A DNA stretch of 36,430 nucleotides from the IMG/VR virus record IMGVR_UViG_3300009537_000077, positions 1-36,430 of that record, one strand, 5' to 3'. A model generated the notes under the pieces. That model was not told where the DNA came from. It saw only the letters and a list, made by a program, of their open reading frames with translations, and searched no databases. This DNA is from a virus. This document shows positions 1 through 7,053 of this stretch, piece by piece; within the stretch, counting starts at the first letter, position 1; every line of letters starts with the position of its first letter. Both the position numbers and the translations under genes were made by a program.

Positions 1-14
1 AGTGGGAACGCTGC

Positions 15-122
15 ATGGACGACAGCACGTTCGAGGGGTGGCTCATGCACAAGACTGGCACGTCTAATTTCCGCGACGCCCTGCTCCAGGCCCTGCGCGT
101 GCGAGCCGCACAAGGAGGCAGC
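15..122 (+). other. Upstream in-frame remnant of a small ORF
   Basis: This stretch is open in frame with the gene starting at 123. It encodes a segment (GTSNFRDALLQALRV) matching the end of the ORF at 835-945 (GPSWRHDLLKALRVA), with a shared base run GGCCCTGCGCGTG. The copy at 835-945 stops right after ALRVA, whereas this one runs on through RAAQGGS into the next start. I read it as a small gene fused to its neighbour by a recombination or substitution that removed its stop. Upstream control lies outside the window. Confidence 0.4.
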
Positions 123-133
123 ATGAGTGATGA
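111..133 (+). repeat. 23-bp RBS-plus-start repeat, copy 1
   Basis: Identical to 427-449. It carries AAGGAGG and the first codons MSDD. Weaker similarity extends about ten bases upstream (GCGAGCC) in both copies. Confidence 0.85.
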
Positions 134-377
134 CCTGACGCAGCGGTGCCGGGAGGCGCTGGTCGCGGCGTGTACGAACTACGTCCGTCCATACGGTGAG
201 TTCCCCGGTCACTGGGTGAGGGTGGACGATGCCGCTGCGGCAATGGCACGGGCGGTGGGGGCGGCCGTTGCTGCGGTGGCGCACGCCAGCCGCGACCGAG
301 TTGTGCTGTACACGTCAGACGCCTTGCTTGAGATTGGCCTGGACGCTGCCCTCCGCACCGCTGAAGGGACAGAATGA
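123..377 (+). CDS. Small ORFan protein, MSDDLT family copy 1
   Basis: An 84-residue protein of unknown function. The start is chosen at 123 because a strong Shine-Dalgarno (AAGGAGG, 112-118) precedes it and the same RBS plus start block recurs at 427-449. The frame is also open upstream to an ATG at 15, which would give 120 residues. That extra N-terminal part (GTSNFRDALLQALRV) resembles the end of the small ORF at 835-945, so it may be a separate gene that lost its stop. The protein begins MSDDLTQRC and ends RTAEGTE; the gene at 439-684 begins MSDDLTARC and ends EMGGTE, so the two look like diverged duplicates. The middle is Ala-rich and probably helical. It ends in a 4-base overlap with the next ORF at 374. 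Confidence 0.6.
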   Translation: MSDDLTQRCREALVAACTNYVRPYGEFPGHWVRVDDAAAAMARAVGAAVAAVAHASRDRVVLYTSDALLEIGLDAALRTAEGTE

Positions 378-405
378 GTTGCCCTCGGTGTGGCGGTCCC
401 GTGCG
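366..405 (+). repeat. 40-bp repeat, copy 1 (zinc-ribbon start)
   Basis: These 40 bases match 673-712 with one mismatch. The repeat spans the end of the upstream gene, the ATGA junction and the first codons MSCPRCGGPV. It shows that the gene-end/zinc-ribbon-start unit was duplicated. Confidence 0.85.
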
Positions 406-442
406 GCGCGCGCGAGCCACAGGCGACAAGGAGGCAGCATGA
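374..442 (+). pseudogene. Truncated zinc-ribbon micro-ORF (22 aa)
   Basis: The ORF starts inside the ATGA of the previous gene and encodes MSCPRCGGPVRRARATGDKE plus AA. Its first 10 residues equal those of the 64-residue zinc-ribbon protein at 681-875. After GPVRR it switches to unrelated sequence containing the RBS of the next gene, and it stops in the ATGA at 439-442. The second Cys pair of the ribbon is therefore missing. It may be a dead remnant, or be kept only as a coupler that carries ribosomes from the 123 gene to the 439 gene. Confidence 0.55.
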
Positions 443-449
443 GTGATGA
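427..449 (+). repeat. 23-bp RBS-plus-start repeat, copy 2
   Basis: Second copy of 111-133. It overlaps the end of the truncated zinc-ribbon ORF and starts the gene at 439. Confidence 0.85.
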
Positions 450-684
450 TCTGACGGCCCGCTGCACGGCGCTGGTGCGGCAGGCGATGGAGCGGGAGCC
501 GCACGACCGCGACTGTGCGATTCGCGAGGGCTACTGCGACTGTACCTGGCCGGGACGGTTGCCCGCCACGCTCGGGCGCATGATGGCGGCGGGCATAGCC
601 GTGAATCTTCCCGACGATGCGTGGCCGGAGGAACACGACGTTGCCCTGCGCGCCGTCGAGCGCGAGATGGGAGGGACAGAATGA
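439..684 (+). CDS. Small ORFan protein, MSDDLT family copy 2
   Basis: An 81-residue protein of unknown function. The start at 439 has a clear AAGGAGG Shine-Dalgarno at 428-434, identical to that of the 123 gene. The N-terminus MSDDLTARC and C-terminus GGTE match the 123 gene, while the middle has diverged: it is richer in Cys (REGYCDCTWPGRL) and acidic near the end. Cysteines near residues 28 and 34-36 could bind metal, but I recognise no motif. It overlaps the zinc-ribbon ORF at 681 by four bases (ATGA). It is probably an early, host-directed or accessory phage protein. Confidence 0.65.
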   Translation: MSDDLTARCTALVRQAMEREPHDRDCAIREGYCDCTWPGRLPATLGRMMAAGIAVNLPDDAWPEEHDVALRAVEREMGGTE

Positions 685-712
685 GTTGCCCCCGGTGTGG
701 CGGTCCCGTGCG
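673..712 (+). repeat. 40-bp repeat, copy 2 (zinc-ribbon start)
   Basis: Second copy of 366-405, leading into the longer zinc-ribbon gene. Confidence 0.85.
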
Positions 713-875
713 TCGGGGCGAGCCGAACGCAGACCCGGAGTGTGCTTGCGGGTGGACGCCGGGCGACGACGAGAACGACGATACCGTGCTCGGCCCCGGC
801 GGTGGAGGCGGAGATCCGGCGGCGCGTCGAGGCGATGACGGAGACAGAGGGAATAGCATTGAGCGGATACGGTGA
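681..875 (+). CDS. Small zinc-ribbon protein
   Basis: A 64-residue protein starting MSCPRCGGPV, followed by a second Cys pair in PECACGW. The C-x2-C plus C-x-C pattern is that of a short zinc ribbon, as seen in many small phage and nucleic-acid-binding proteins. The start is fixed by the ATGA overlap with the gene ending at 684 and by duplication of the first 40 bases at 366-405. After an acidic stretch (GDDENDD) the frame becomes low-complexity Gly/Arg. The +1 frame over the same bases reads more like protein (VEAEIRRRVEAMTETEG) and continues to 945, so a frameshift, natural or from an assembly error, is possible near 790-805. Confidence 0.6.
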   Translation: MSCPRCGGPVRRGEPNADPECACGWTPGDDENDDTVLGPGGGGGDPAARRGDDGDRGNSIERIR

Positions 876-945
876 CGCGGTAGTGTGGCACCATCACGGG
901 CCTAGCTGGCGACATGATTTACTCAAGGCCCTGCGCGTGGCATGA
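835..945 (+). CDS. Short ORF or C-terminal half of frameshifted gene
   Basis: A 36-residue ORF from an ATG at 835, or 47 residues from a GTG at 802. No well-placed Shine-Dalgarno is visible for either: GAGG lies only two bases before the ATG. The end, GPSWRHDLLKALRVA, resembles the segment encoded at 15-122. Because it largely overlaps the zinc-ribbon ORF in another frame and lacks its own RBS, it may be made as a frameshift product of that ORF. It overlaps the next gene at 942 by ATGA, which supports translation reaching 945. Confidence 0.4.
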   Translation: MTETEGIALSGYGDAVVWHHHGPSWRHDLLKALRVA

Positions 946-1232
946 CGAATATCGACAAGGTTCTCACCGCGATTGAAACCGATGCGGTAAACCATGTTCC
1001 GGGACCGCATTGGTACTGGTCGGATTGGTGGGTTCACGCCGCCGACGCGCTGGCCTACCTGTACCTGTTGCGGGGCGAGGGAAGCGTTGAGGAATGGCTA
1101 CAGCGCGTGGCAAGCAGAAGCGGGAGCCATTCCATGGCCGCGTCGATCCGCTGGGCCATTGAACGTCGCGGTGGATCGACGAGTGACGACGCCCGCACCG
1201 CTGAGTGGGAGGAACCGACCGATGGGCGCTGA
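942..1232 (+). CDS. Small protein of unknown function (96 aa)
   Basis: A 96-residue protein that I do not recognise. It starts at the ATGA overlap with the ORF ending at 945. The N-terminal two thirds look well folded, with an aromatic-rich stretch (HWYWSDWWVHAADALAYLYL, about residues 23-42) that is probably helical. The C-terminal tail is hydrophilic (GSTSDDARTAEWEEPTDGR) and repeats the base run CGCACCGCTGA also found near the end of the first gene (354-364). The helicase leader ORF begins within its last codons. Confidence 0.65.
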   Translation: MTNIDKVLTAIETDAVNHVPGPHWYWSDWWVHAADALAYLYLLRGEGSVEEWLQRVASRSGSHSMAASIRWAIERRGGSTSDDARTAEWEEPTDGR

Positions 1233-1263
1233 GACGTATCGCCTCACCATCCTCGGGCAGTGA
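1222..1263 (+). CDS. 13-aa leader peptide before the helicase
   Basis: The ORF encodes MGAETYRLTILGQ. It has the best Shine-Dalgarno in this stretch (GGGAGG, 1207-1212, about nine bases upstream). Its TGA (1261-1263) shares its last base with the helicase ATG at 1263, which lacks a good RBS of its own. I infer a coupling leader: ribosomes load here and restart at the helicase. It could also be a small functional peptide. Confidence 0.5.
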   Translation: MGAETYRLTILGQ

Positions 1264-2483
1264 TGCAACTCTACCCCTACCAGTGCGTGGGCGCGCGGTT
1301 CCTTGCGGCCCGGGAGCGCGCGTACTTGGCGGACGACATGGGGCTCGGCAAGACCCTCCAGGCGCTCGCGGCGGCCGACATCATTGCGTTCGATAGGACC
1401 CCCCGCACTTTGGTAGGGTGTCCCGCGTCCGTGATCGAGAACTGGGGGCGGGAGGTTGGGCGGTTGCGTTTCCTCAACCTTGACGTGATGGTCGTGAGCT
1501 ACGCAAAGGCCCCGCCCGAGGGCGAGTGGGACGTGGTGATCCTGGACGAGGCCCACTACCTCAAGAGCCCCCGCGCGCTACGCACGAAGCGCTGGCTTGA
1601 GGTGGCAGAGAAGGCTAAGTACTCGTGGGCGCTCTCGGGCACGCCCGCCCCGAATCACCCGGGCGAGCTGTTCACGATCGCGCGAGCGTTCGGGAGGTCC
1701 CCCTTCCGCACTCACTTCGCGTGGCTCGACACGTTCACGCGCTGGCGGAAGACCCGGTGGGGGAAGCGCCCGTACGCCGCGAAGAACGCCGAGCGGCTGC
1801 GGGAGCTGCTGCGCCCCTGGATGCTGAAGCGCGCGCTCGAGGACGTGGCGCTCGAGCTGCCGCCCCTGCGGGTGGACACGCACTTGCTGACCCGGGACGG
1901 CGCGATCGAGGAGGCGTTCGATCTGCTGGGGTTCGGGGGCATGAGCGCCCAGGACGTGCTGGCCGAGATGCGGGCGGCCGACCGGCGGGATGCGGTCTCG
2001 CGCTTGCGGCACTTCCTGGGGCTCTATAAGGCCCCCCGGGTGGGGGACATTTTGGCCGGCGAGCTGGCCGATGGGGCGTACCAGAAGCTGGTGGTGCTGG
2101 CGTACCACCGGGACGCGCTGGGGGTGCTGCGCGAGAAACTGGGTCGGTTCGGGCTCGTCCACGTGGACGGCTCGATTCAGGCGAGCGCGCGCCAGGCCGC
2201 GATCGATCGGTTCACGACCGAGCCGGGCGTGCGGGTGTTCCTGGGTCAGCAGGTGGCGGTCGGGACCGGCACGAACCTGCAGGCCGCGCACGAGGTGGTG
2301 CTGGTCGAGCCCGACTGGAGTCCCGAGGTCAACCGCCAGTACCTGAAGCGGATCCACCGGATCGGGCAGGGGGAGCCGTGCCGGGCGCGACTGTTCGCCG
2401 TGCAGGGCACGCTCGACGAGAGCCTGATGTCGGTGTTGGCCGAGAAGTCGGCGATGATCGACGAGACCATAGGGAGGCTGTAA
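1263..2483 (+). CDS. SNF2-family DNA helicase/translocase
   Basis: A 406-residue, compact SF2/SNF2 ATPase expected to remodel or translocate on duplex DNA during phage replication or recombination. Visible motifs: Q-motif-like YPYQ at the N-terminus, Walker A DDMGLGKT (about residues 24-31), Walker B/DEAH in VILDEAHYLKS (about 90-100), motif III SGTPAPN (about 125-131), and motifs V/VI in QVAVGTGTNLQAA and RIHRIGQGEPC (about 363-373). The RIHRIGQ form is the SNF2 signature. A GTG at 1260 is a possible alternative start; I prefer the ATG at 1263, which overlaps the leader peptide stop. Small SNF2 proteins of this kind are common in phage modules carrying DUF2800, DUF2815 and family A polymerase. 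Confidence 0.92.
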   Translation: MQLYPYQCVGARFLAARERAYLADDMGLGKTLQALAAADIIAFDRTPRTLVGCPASVIENWGREVGRLRFLNLDVMVVSYAKAPPEGEWDVVILDEAHYLKSPRALRTKRWLEVAEKAKYSWALSGTPAPNHPGELFTIARAFGRSPFRTHFAWLDTFTRWRKTRWGKRPYAAKNAERLRELLRPWMLKRALEDVALELPPLRVDTHLLTRDGAIEEAFDLLGFGGMSAQDVLAEMRAADRRDAVSRLRHFLGLYKAPRVGDILAGELADGAYQKLVVLAYHRDALGVLREKLGRFGLVHVDGSIQASARQAAIDRFTTEPGVRVFLGQQVAVGTGTNLQAAHEVVLVEPDWSPEVNRQYLKRIHRIGQGEPCRARLFAVQGTLDESLMSVLAEKSAMIDETIGRL

Positions 2484-2485
2484 GC

Positions 2486-2659
2486 GTGTGCGACCGAGGC
2501 GCTGAGAGTGGCGCGCCCCAGCCAAACCAGCGGGGACAGGGAGTGAAGGATCGGTGGTTGTACCCCCTGAAAGATGATGCCGAACGAGAGGCACTGGTAG
2601 CGTTAGACGCGACTTATGAGAAACGTAAACGGCTTGTCCTTCGACCGGGAGTACGGTAA
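2486..2659 (+). CDS. Small protein, unknown function (57 aa)
   Basis: A 57-residue hydrophilic protein with no recognised family. The GTG start at 2486 is preceded by GGGAGG (2472-2477) with an eight-base spacer, two bases after the helicase stop. An in-frame GTG at 2543 is the alternative, but its AGGGAG abuts the start. The C-terminal half (KDRWLYPLKDDAEREALVALDATYEKRKRLVL) looks structured, with a helix rich in charged residues. It ends in TAATG, sharing one base with the HD hydrolase start. Confidence 0.6.
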   Translation: MCDRGAESGAPQPNQRGQGVKDRWLYPLKDDAEREALVALDATYEKRKRLVLRPGVR

Positions 2660-3222
2660 TGCACACGCTATCGGGTAAGCGGTTTGAGCTGGGCGGAAGC
2701 TTCGTGCCCACCGTGCGGGACGTGGCGGTCGGGCTGTCCCGCATTCCCCGCTGGGCGGGCGCGACGATCGTGCCTTGGACGGTGCTCCAGCACTCGCTCG
2801 CGTGCTACCGCATCACGGCCGAGTCGGGCCTCTCGCCCGAGACGCAGTTGCTGGCGCTCTGGCACGACTGCGAGGAGATGGCAACGAACGACATCCCGAA
2901 GCCGTTCAAGACGCCCGAGCAGGTGGCGCTCGGGGACACGCTCCGGGTGCAACTGTACCGGGGCGCGCTCGGGATGCCCGAGCCGCGCGACTTCGTATGG
3001 CAGCCCGTCCACATGGCGGACGAGACGATCCGGGACGCGGAGGCGCACTGCCTGTGCCACCCCACGAGCCGGGCGGACTTCGGGCTCCCGTTCACGCCTG
3101 CGGTGGACGCGGTGTGGGACCTGATCCCCGCCAGCCCGAACGACACGATCGCGATGTTCGTGAACATCACCGGGGGGCTGCTCAAGGACAAAACGATCCG
3201 CGCGCTCCAGACGAGGGCATGA
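2659..3222 (+). CDS. HD-domain phosphohydrolase (YfbR/DatZ-like)
   Basis: A 187-residue HD-superfamily protein. It shows the order expected for phage HD nucleotidases: His45 in VLQHSLA, His69-Asp70 in LALWHDCEEM, Asp78 in TNDIPKPFK, and a later Asp in MADETIRDAEA. The N-terminal MHTLSGKRFEL and the phrase VPWTVLQHS match the phage group related to bacterial YfbR (a 5'-deoxynucleotidase) and to DatZ (a dATP triphosphohydrolase of aminoadenine phages). The likely role is trimming a dNTP or dNMP pool during replication. The sequence alone cannot separate dATPase from 5'-nucleotidase activity. It lies between the helicase and the DUF2800 protein, with a 4-base overlap to the latter. Confidence 0.82.
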   Translation: MHTLSGKRFELGGSFVPTVRDVAVGLSRIPRWAGATIVPWTVLQHSLACYRITAESGLSPETQLLALWHDCEEMATNDIPKPFKTPEQVALGDTLRVQLYRGALGMPEPRDFVWQPVHMADETIRDAEAHCLCHPTSRADFGLPFTPAVDAVWDLIPASPNDTIAMFVNITGGLLKDKTIRALQTRA

Positions 3223-4415
3223 TGAACGCGACCGAACGAACCCACGTCGAGCACGGCGCCTCGAGCGCCGAGCGCTGGATGTCGTGCCCGGGCTCGGTCC
3301 GGCTCTGCCGGGGGCAGCCCAACCGCTCCACGCCCGAGTCGCGCGAGGGCACGGCCGCGCACGAGCTGGCGGCCGCCTGGCTGTCGCGCTACCCCGCCGT
3401 GCCCACCCCGGCCGAGATCGTGGTGGAGGGCGAGCCGATCGAGGTGACGGACGAGATGCGGGCGGCAGTGCAGGACTACGTCGGGGAGGTGGTGGGGCGG
3501 CTGCTGGACCTGGACGGGGACACGCGGTTGCTAGTTGAGGAACCGATCGACCTCGAGTCGCTCCGGCCGCCCGTGCCGATGCGGGGCACGGCCGACGCGA
3601 TCGTGTACCGCGCGGGCGCGCTGGACGTGATCGACTTCAAGTACGGCAAGGGCGTGGCGGTCGATGCGACCGAGAACGTGCAGGCCATGTACTACGCCCT
3701 CGGGGCCGTGCTGGCGCTCAAGAAGCGCCCCCGCACGATCCGGGTCACGATCGTGCAGCCGCGCGCGTTCCACCCGGCCGGCCCGATCCGCTCGTACACG
3801 TTCGGCTGGGAGCGGCTGCTGGGGTTCAAGGACGAGCTGTTCGGGGCGGTCGAGGCCACGCTCGAGCCCAACGCGCCCCTCGTGCCGGGCGAGCACTGCC
3901 GCTTCTGCCCCGCCCGGCCGGTGTGTCCGGCCCAGCGCGCGATGGCGCTCGAGGTGGCGAAGAACGAGTTCGAGGCACAGCCCCTGCCCGCGCCGGCCGA
4001 GCTGACGCGCGAGGAGATGCTGCGCGCGCTCGAGCTGGCGCCCGCGATCGAGCAGTGGTTCGGCGCGATCCGGGAGTTCGTGCGGGCGGAGCTGGAGGCC
4101 GGCCGGCCCGTGCCGGGCTGGAAGTTGGTCGCGAAGCGCGCGACCCGGAAGTGGGTGGACGAGCGGGCCGCCCAGGAGTGGTCGTCCGCGCACGGGATCG
4201 AGCCCTGGCAGACCACGCTCAAGTCGCCCGCCCAGATTGAGGCGGCCGTGAAGGCGGTCTATCCGGCCCGGCAGCGGCCCACGCTGCCCGAGGCGCTGTT
4301 CGAGAAGGTGTCGAGCGGAAACACGCTGGCCCCCGAGGCCGACCCGCGGCCGGCCGTGCCGCTCTTGTCGGCCCAGGACGAGTTCACCGCACTACCACAG
4401 GGAGAAACGGAATGA
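3219..4415 (+). CDS. DUF2800 protein, PD-(D/E)XK nuclease-like
   Basis: A 398-residue protein of the DUF2800 family, a RecB/Cas4-like PD-(D/E)XK nuclease group found in phage replication modules. The N-terminus (ASSAERWMSCPGSVRLCRG, then EGTAAHELAAAWL) is the family's signature. The nuclease core is visible as ALDVIDFKYGKG (about residues 133-144, D-x-K). A Cys cluster, CRFCPARPVCPAQ (about 227-239), may join an N-terminal Cys in a Cas4/AddB-like Fe-S or Zn site. It probably processes DNA ends for recombination or packaging. It starts within the HD gene's stop (ATGATG, so 3222 is an alternative start) and overlaps the ssDNA-binding gene by four bases. Confidence 0.85.
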   Translation: MMNATERTHVEHGASSAERWMSCPGSVRLCRGQPNRSTPESREGTAAHELAAAWLSRYPAVPTPAEIVVEGEPIEVTDEMRAAVQDYVGEVVGRLLDLDGDTRLLVEEPIDLESLRPPVPMRGTADAIVYRAGALDVIDFKYGKGVAVDATENVQAMYYALGAVLALKKRPRTIRVTIVQPRAFHPAGPIRSYTFGWERLLGFKDELFGAVEATLEPNAPLVPGEHCRFCPARPVCPAQRAMALEVAKNEFEAQPLPAPAELTREEMLRALELAPAIEQWFGAIREFVRAELEAGRPVPGWKLVAKRATRKWVDERAAQEWSSAHGIEPWQTTLKSPAQIEAAVKAVYPARQRPTLPEALFEKVSSGNTLAPEADPRPAVPLLSAQDEFTALPQGETE

Positions 4416-5125
4416 CCGCGAAAACGGAGAAGGCGGAGATCCCGCAGACGATCCGGACGCCCGAGGCGATCCTGTCGTACCCGCACCTGTTCGAGCCCCA
4501 GGCGTTCCAGGACGAGCAGGGCAAGGTCACGAAGATGCAGTACTCGGCGTGCCTGATCTTCACGCCCGAGGCCCAGAAGACGCCCGAGTTCAAGGTCATG
4601 CGGGAGGTGGTCGCGTCCCTTCTGAGCGAGCGCTGGGGCGAGGGGCTCATGGTCGGAAAGAAAAAGTACACGCTCCAGCAGGCGCTCAAGCAGGGCCTGC
4701 TCATGACGCCCTTCCGGAGCAACTGGGACGAGAAGGGCTACCCCGAGGGCTCGGTGTATATCAACGTGACCCGGAAGGACAAGTTCGGCCCGCCCCAGGT
4801 GGTGTCGATCTACCCCGACAAGGACGGCCGCCCCACCCCGATCACGGACCCCACGCTCGTGTATCCGGGCGTGATCGTGCTCGCGACCGTGCGGCCCTAC
4901 ACGTGGGACTACCAGGGCATGAAGCGGGGCGTGTCGTTCGGGATGGGGAACTTCCAGATCCGGCGGGACGGTGAGCGGCTCGACTCCCACACGGACGCGC
5001 GGGACGAGTTCGAGAGCGACCCGAACGCGAGCGCCCAGCTCGAGGCACTGAGCGAGGAGCAGGCGGGCGGGGCGGGCGGTGAGGACGACGCGTTGCCCGA
5101 CGATCTGGCCGGACTGCTCGGGTGA
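4412..5125 (+). CDS. DUF2815 ssDNA-binding protein
   Basis: A 237-residue protein of the DUF2815 family, generally regarded as phage single-stranded DNA-binding proteins. The N-terminal region (TIRTPEAILSYPHLFEP, then KMQYSACLIF) and the core (GSVYINVTRKDKFGPPQVV, ATVRPYTWD, KRGVSFGMGNFQIRRDGERL) fit an OB-like fold. The C-terminus is acidic (GGEDDALPDDLAGLLG), as usual for SSBs that recruit partners through a charged tail. It lies directly before the DNA polymerase, with a 4-base overlap (GTGA). Confidence 0.85.
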   Translation: MTAKTEKAEIPQTIRTPEAILSYPHLFEPQAFQDEQGKVTKMQYSACLIFTPEAQKTPEFKVMREVVASLLSERWGEGLMVGKKKYTLQQALKQGLLMTPFRSNWDEKGYPEGSVYINVTRKDKFGPPQVVSIYPDKDGRPTPITDPTLVYPGVIVLATVRPYTWDYQGMKRGVSFGMGNFQIRRDGERLDSHTDARDEFESDPNASAQLEALSEEQAGGAGGEDDALPDDLAGLLG

Positions 5126-7053
5126 CGGTTCTTTCGATCGACTTCGAGACCCGAAGCCGATTGAACCTCAAGACGGTGGGGGTGTACCGGTACGCGGCCG
5201 ACACCTCCACCGACTTGTGGTGCCTGGCGTGGGCGCTGGGCCAGGACGAGACCAGCCTGTGGCGCCCGGGCGAACCGCTGCCTGGCCCGCTGATCGAGCA
5301 CGTGCGCGCGGGGGGCGAGATCCGGGCCTACAATGCCCAGTTCGAGCGCCTGCTGTGGTGGCTGGTGCTCGCGCCGCGCTACCAGTTCCCGCGCCCGAAG
5401 CTGGAGCAGTTCTGGTGTACGGCCGCCGAGGCGTCCGCGATGGCGCTCCCGCGCTCGCTCGAGGCGGCCGCTCGCGTGCTGGGCGTGGCGCAGCAGAAGG
5501 ACGTGGAGGGTCGGCGGGTGATTCTCCAGTGCGCGCGCCCCAAGAAAGACGGCAGCTGGGAGAGCGATGACTGGAAGCTGGCGCGACTGTACGAGGCCTG
5601 CCGGCAGGACGTGCGGACCGAGCGCGCGGTCGCGGGGCGCGTGCGCCGCCTCCCGCCCAGCGAGCGGGAGGTGTATCTGCTCGACCAGCGCATCAACGAT
5701 CGGGGCGTGCCGGTCGATATCGGGCTGGCGGCCGCGATGGACCGGCTGGTCGATCGCAGCACGGCCGAGGCGAACGCCGAAATCTCCCGGCTCACGGGGG
5801 GCGCGGTCCAGAAGGTGAGCGAGCCCGCCCGGCTGAAGGTGTGGCTGAACGCGCGCGGGCTGGACGTGGAGAGCGTGGCCCGCGCGACCGTGAAGGAATT
5901 GATGGGGCAGGAGCACGAGTCCGACATCGAGCGCGTGCTGCAGCTCCGGTTCGAGAACGGCCGCTCCTCGCTCGCGAAGCTGAAACGGGTCCCGGAGTTG
6001 GCCGGCCGTGACGGTCGCGTGCGGGGCACGCTCCTGTATCACGGGGCCGCGACGGGCCGCTGGAGCGCGAAGCTGCTTCAGCCCCACAACTTCCCTCGCG
6101 GGGACGTGAAGGACGTGGAGCGCTACCTCCCGGCCGTGCTGTCGGGCGACGTGAGCGCGATCGAGGAGCCGCTCCTGATCGTGCTGTCCTCGATGCTTCG
6201 GAGGGTGTTTCGGGCCCGGCCGGGCTTTCGGTTCATGGAGGCGGACTTCTCCCAGATCGAGGCGCGCGTGGTGGCGTGGTTCGCGGGCCAGGACGACCTG
6301 CTGGTGGCGCTCGAGAGTGGCGCGAGACTGTACGAGGCGATGGGCGCGATGGCGTTCGGGGTTCGGGCCGCGAGCGTCACGAGAGACTCGATCGAGCGCC
6401 AGGTCGGGAAGGGGCTGGTGCTGGGGTGCGGGTTCGGGATGGGGGGACCGAGGTTCCGCGCCACGATGAAACTCCAGGGCGTGGAACTGAGCGAGGGGCG
6501 CGCGCGGGCGGCCGTCAAGGGCTACCGGGAGCGCTTCCCGCGCATTCCGGAGCTGTGGAGCCGGCTGGACGAGGCCGCCCGCTCGGCCGTGTTGCGCCCG
6601 GGCACGGTGGTTCGGACAGGCCGGGCCGGGAACGTGGCGTACCTCAAGCACCCGCGCGTGCTGTGGTGCGTGCTCCCGAGCGGCCGCACGCTCGCGTACA
6701 TGGACCCCGAGATTGTGGTGAAAGAAACGCCCGTGGGCGTGCGGCCCGTGCTGGAGTTCTCGACCGTCTCTCCGATGACTCGCAAGTGGATCCGGCGGGA
6801 TTTCTATGGCGGTCTGGCGGCCGAGAACATCACCCAGGCGGCCGCGCGCGACATCATGGCGGGCGCGATGGCGCGCGTGGAGGGGGCGGGCTACCCGGTC
6901 GTCCTGACGGTCCACGATAGCGTGCTCGCGGAGGTCCCGGACGCGCACGGCACGCTCGATGAGTACTTCGATCTCATGCGGCACTCACCCCGCTGGGCGG
7001 CCCGGCTGCCGATCGCGGTGGAGGGGTGGGAGGGGGAGCGGTACGGGAAATGA
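5122..7053 (+). CDS. Family A DNA polymerase
   Basis: A 643-residue replicative polymerase with proofreading. The 3'-5' exonuclease domain begins at once (LSIDFETRS, Exo I Asp/Glu at residues 7-9). Polymerase motif A is MEADFSQIEARVV (about 371-383), motif B is RQVGKGLVLGCGFG (about 427-440) and motif C is LTVHDSVLAEV (about 594-604). Aligning motif B to E. coli Pol I (R754, K758, F762, Y766) puts Leu at the 762 position and Phe at 766. The Leu762 form is known from uncultured marine phages and is linked to altered fidelity and speed. No 5'-3' exonuclease domain is present. The start is a GTG inside the previous stop (GTGA). The stop overlaps the HNH gene start (ATGA). Confidence 0.95.
   Translation: MTVLSIDFETRSRLNLKTVGVYRYAADTSTDLWCLAWALGQDETSLWRPGEPLPGPLIEHVRAGGEIRAYNAQFERLLWWLVLAPRYQFPRPKLEQFWCTAAEASAMALPRSLEAAARVLGVAQQKDVEGRRVILQCARPKKDGSWESDDWKLARLYEACRQDVRTERAVAGRVRRLPPSEREVYLLDQRINDRGVPVDIGLAAAMDRLVDRSTAEANAEISRLTGGAVQKVSEPARLKVWLNARGLDVESVARATVKELMGQEHESDIERVLQLRFENGRSSLAKLKRVPELAGRDGRVRGTLLYHGAATGRWSAKLLQPHNFPRGDVKDVERYLPAVLSGDVSAIEEPLLIVLSSMLRRVFRARPGFRFMEADFSQIEARVVAWFAGQDDLLVALESGARLYEAMGAMAFGVRAASVTRDSIERQVGKGLVLGCGFGMGGPRFRATMKLQGVELSEGRARAAVKGYRERFPRIPELWSRLDEAARSAVLRPGTVVRTGRAGNVAYLKHPRVLWCVLPSGRTLAYMDPEIVVKETPVGVRPVLEFSTVSPMTRKWIRRDFYGGLAAENITQAAARDIMAGAMARVEGAGYPVVLTVHDSVLAEVPDAHGTLDEYFDLMRHSPRWAARLPIAVEGWEGERYGK

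Noticed and set aside
4909-6984. Minus-strand open frame of 691 codons opposite the polymerase
   Set aside because: The composition is Arg/His/Pro/Ala-rich with no structure, and it is fully covered by a family A polymerase with intact motifs.
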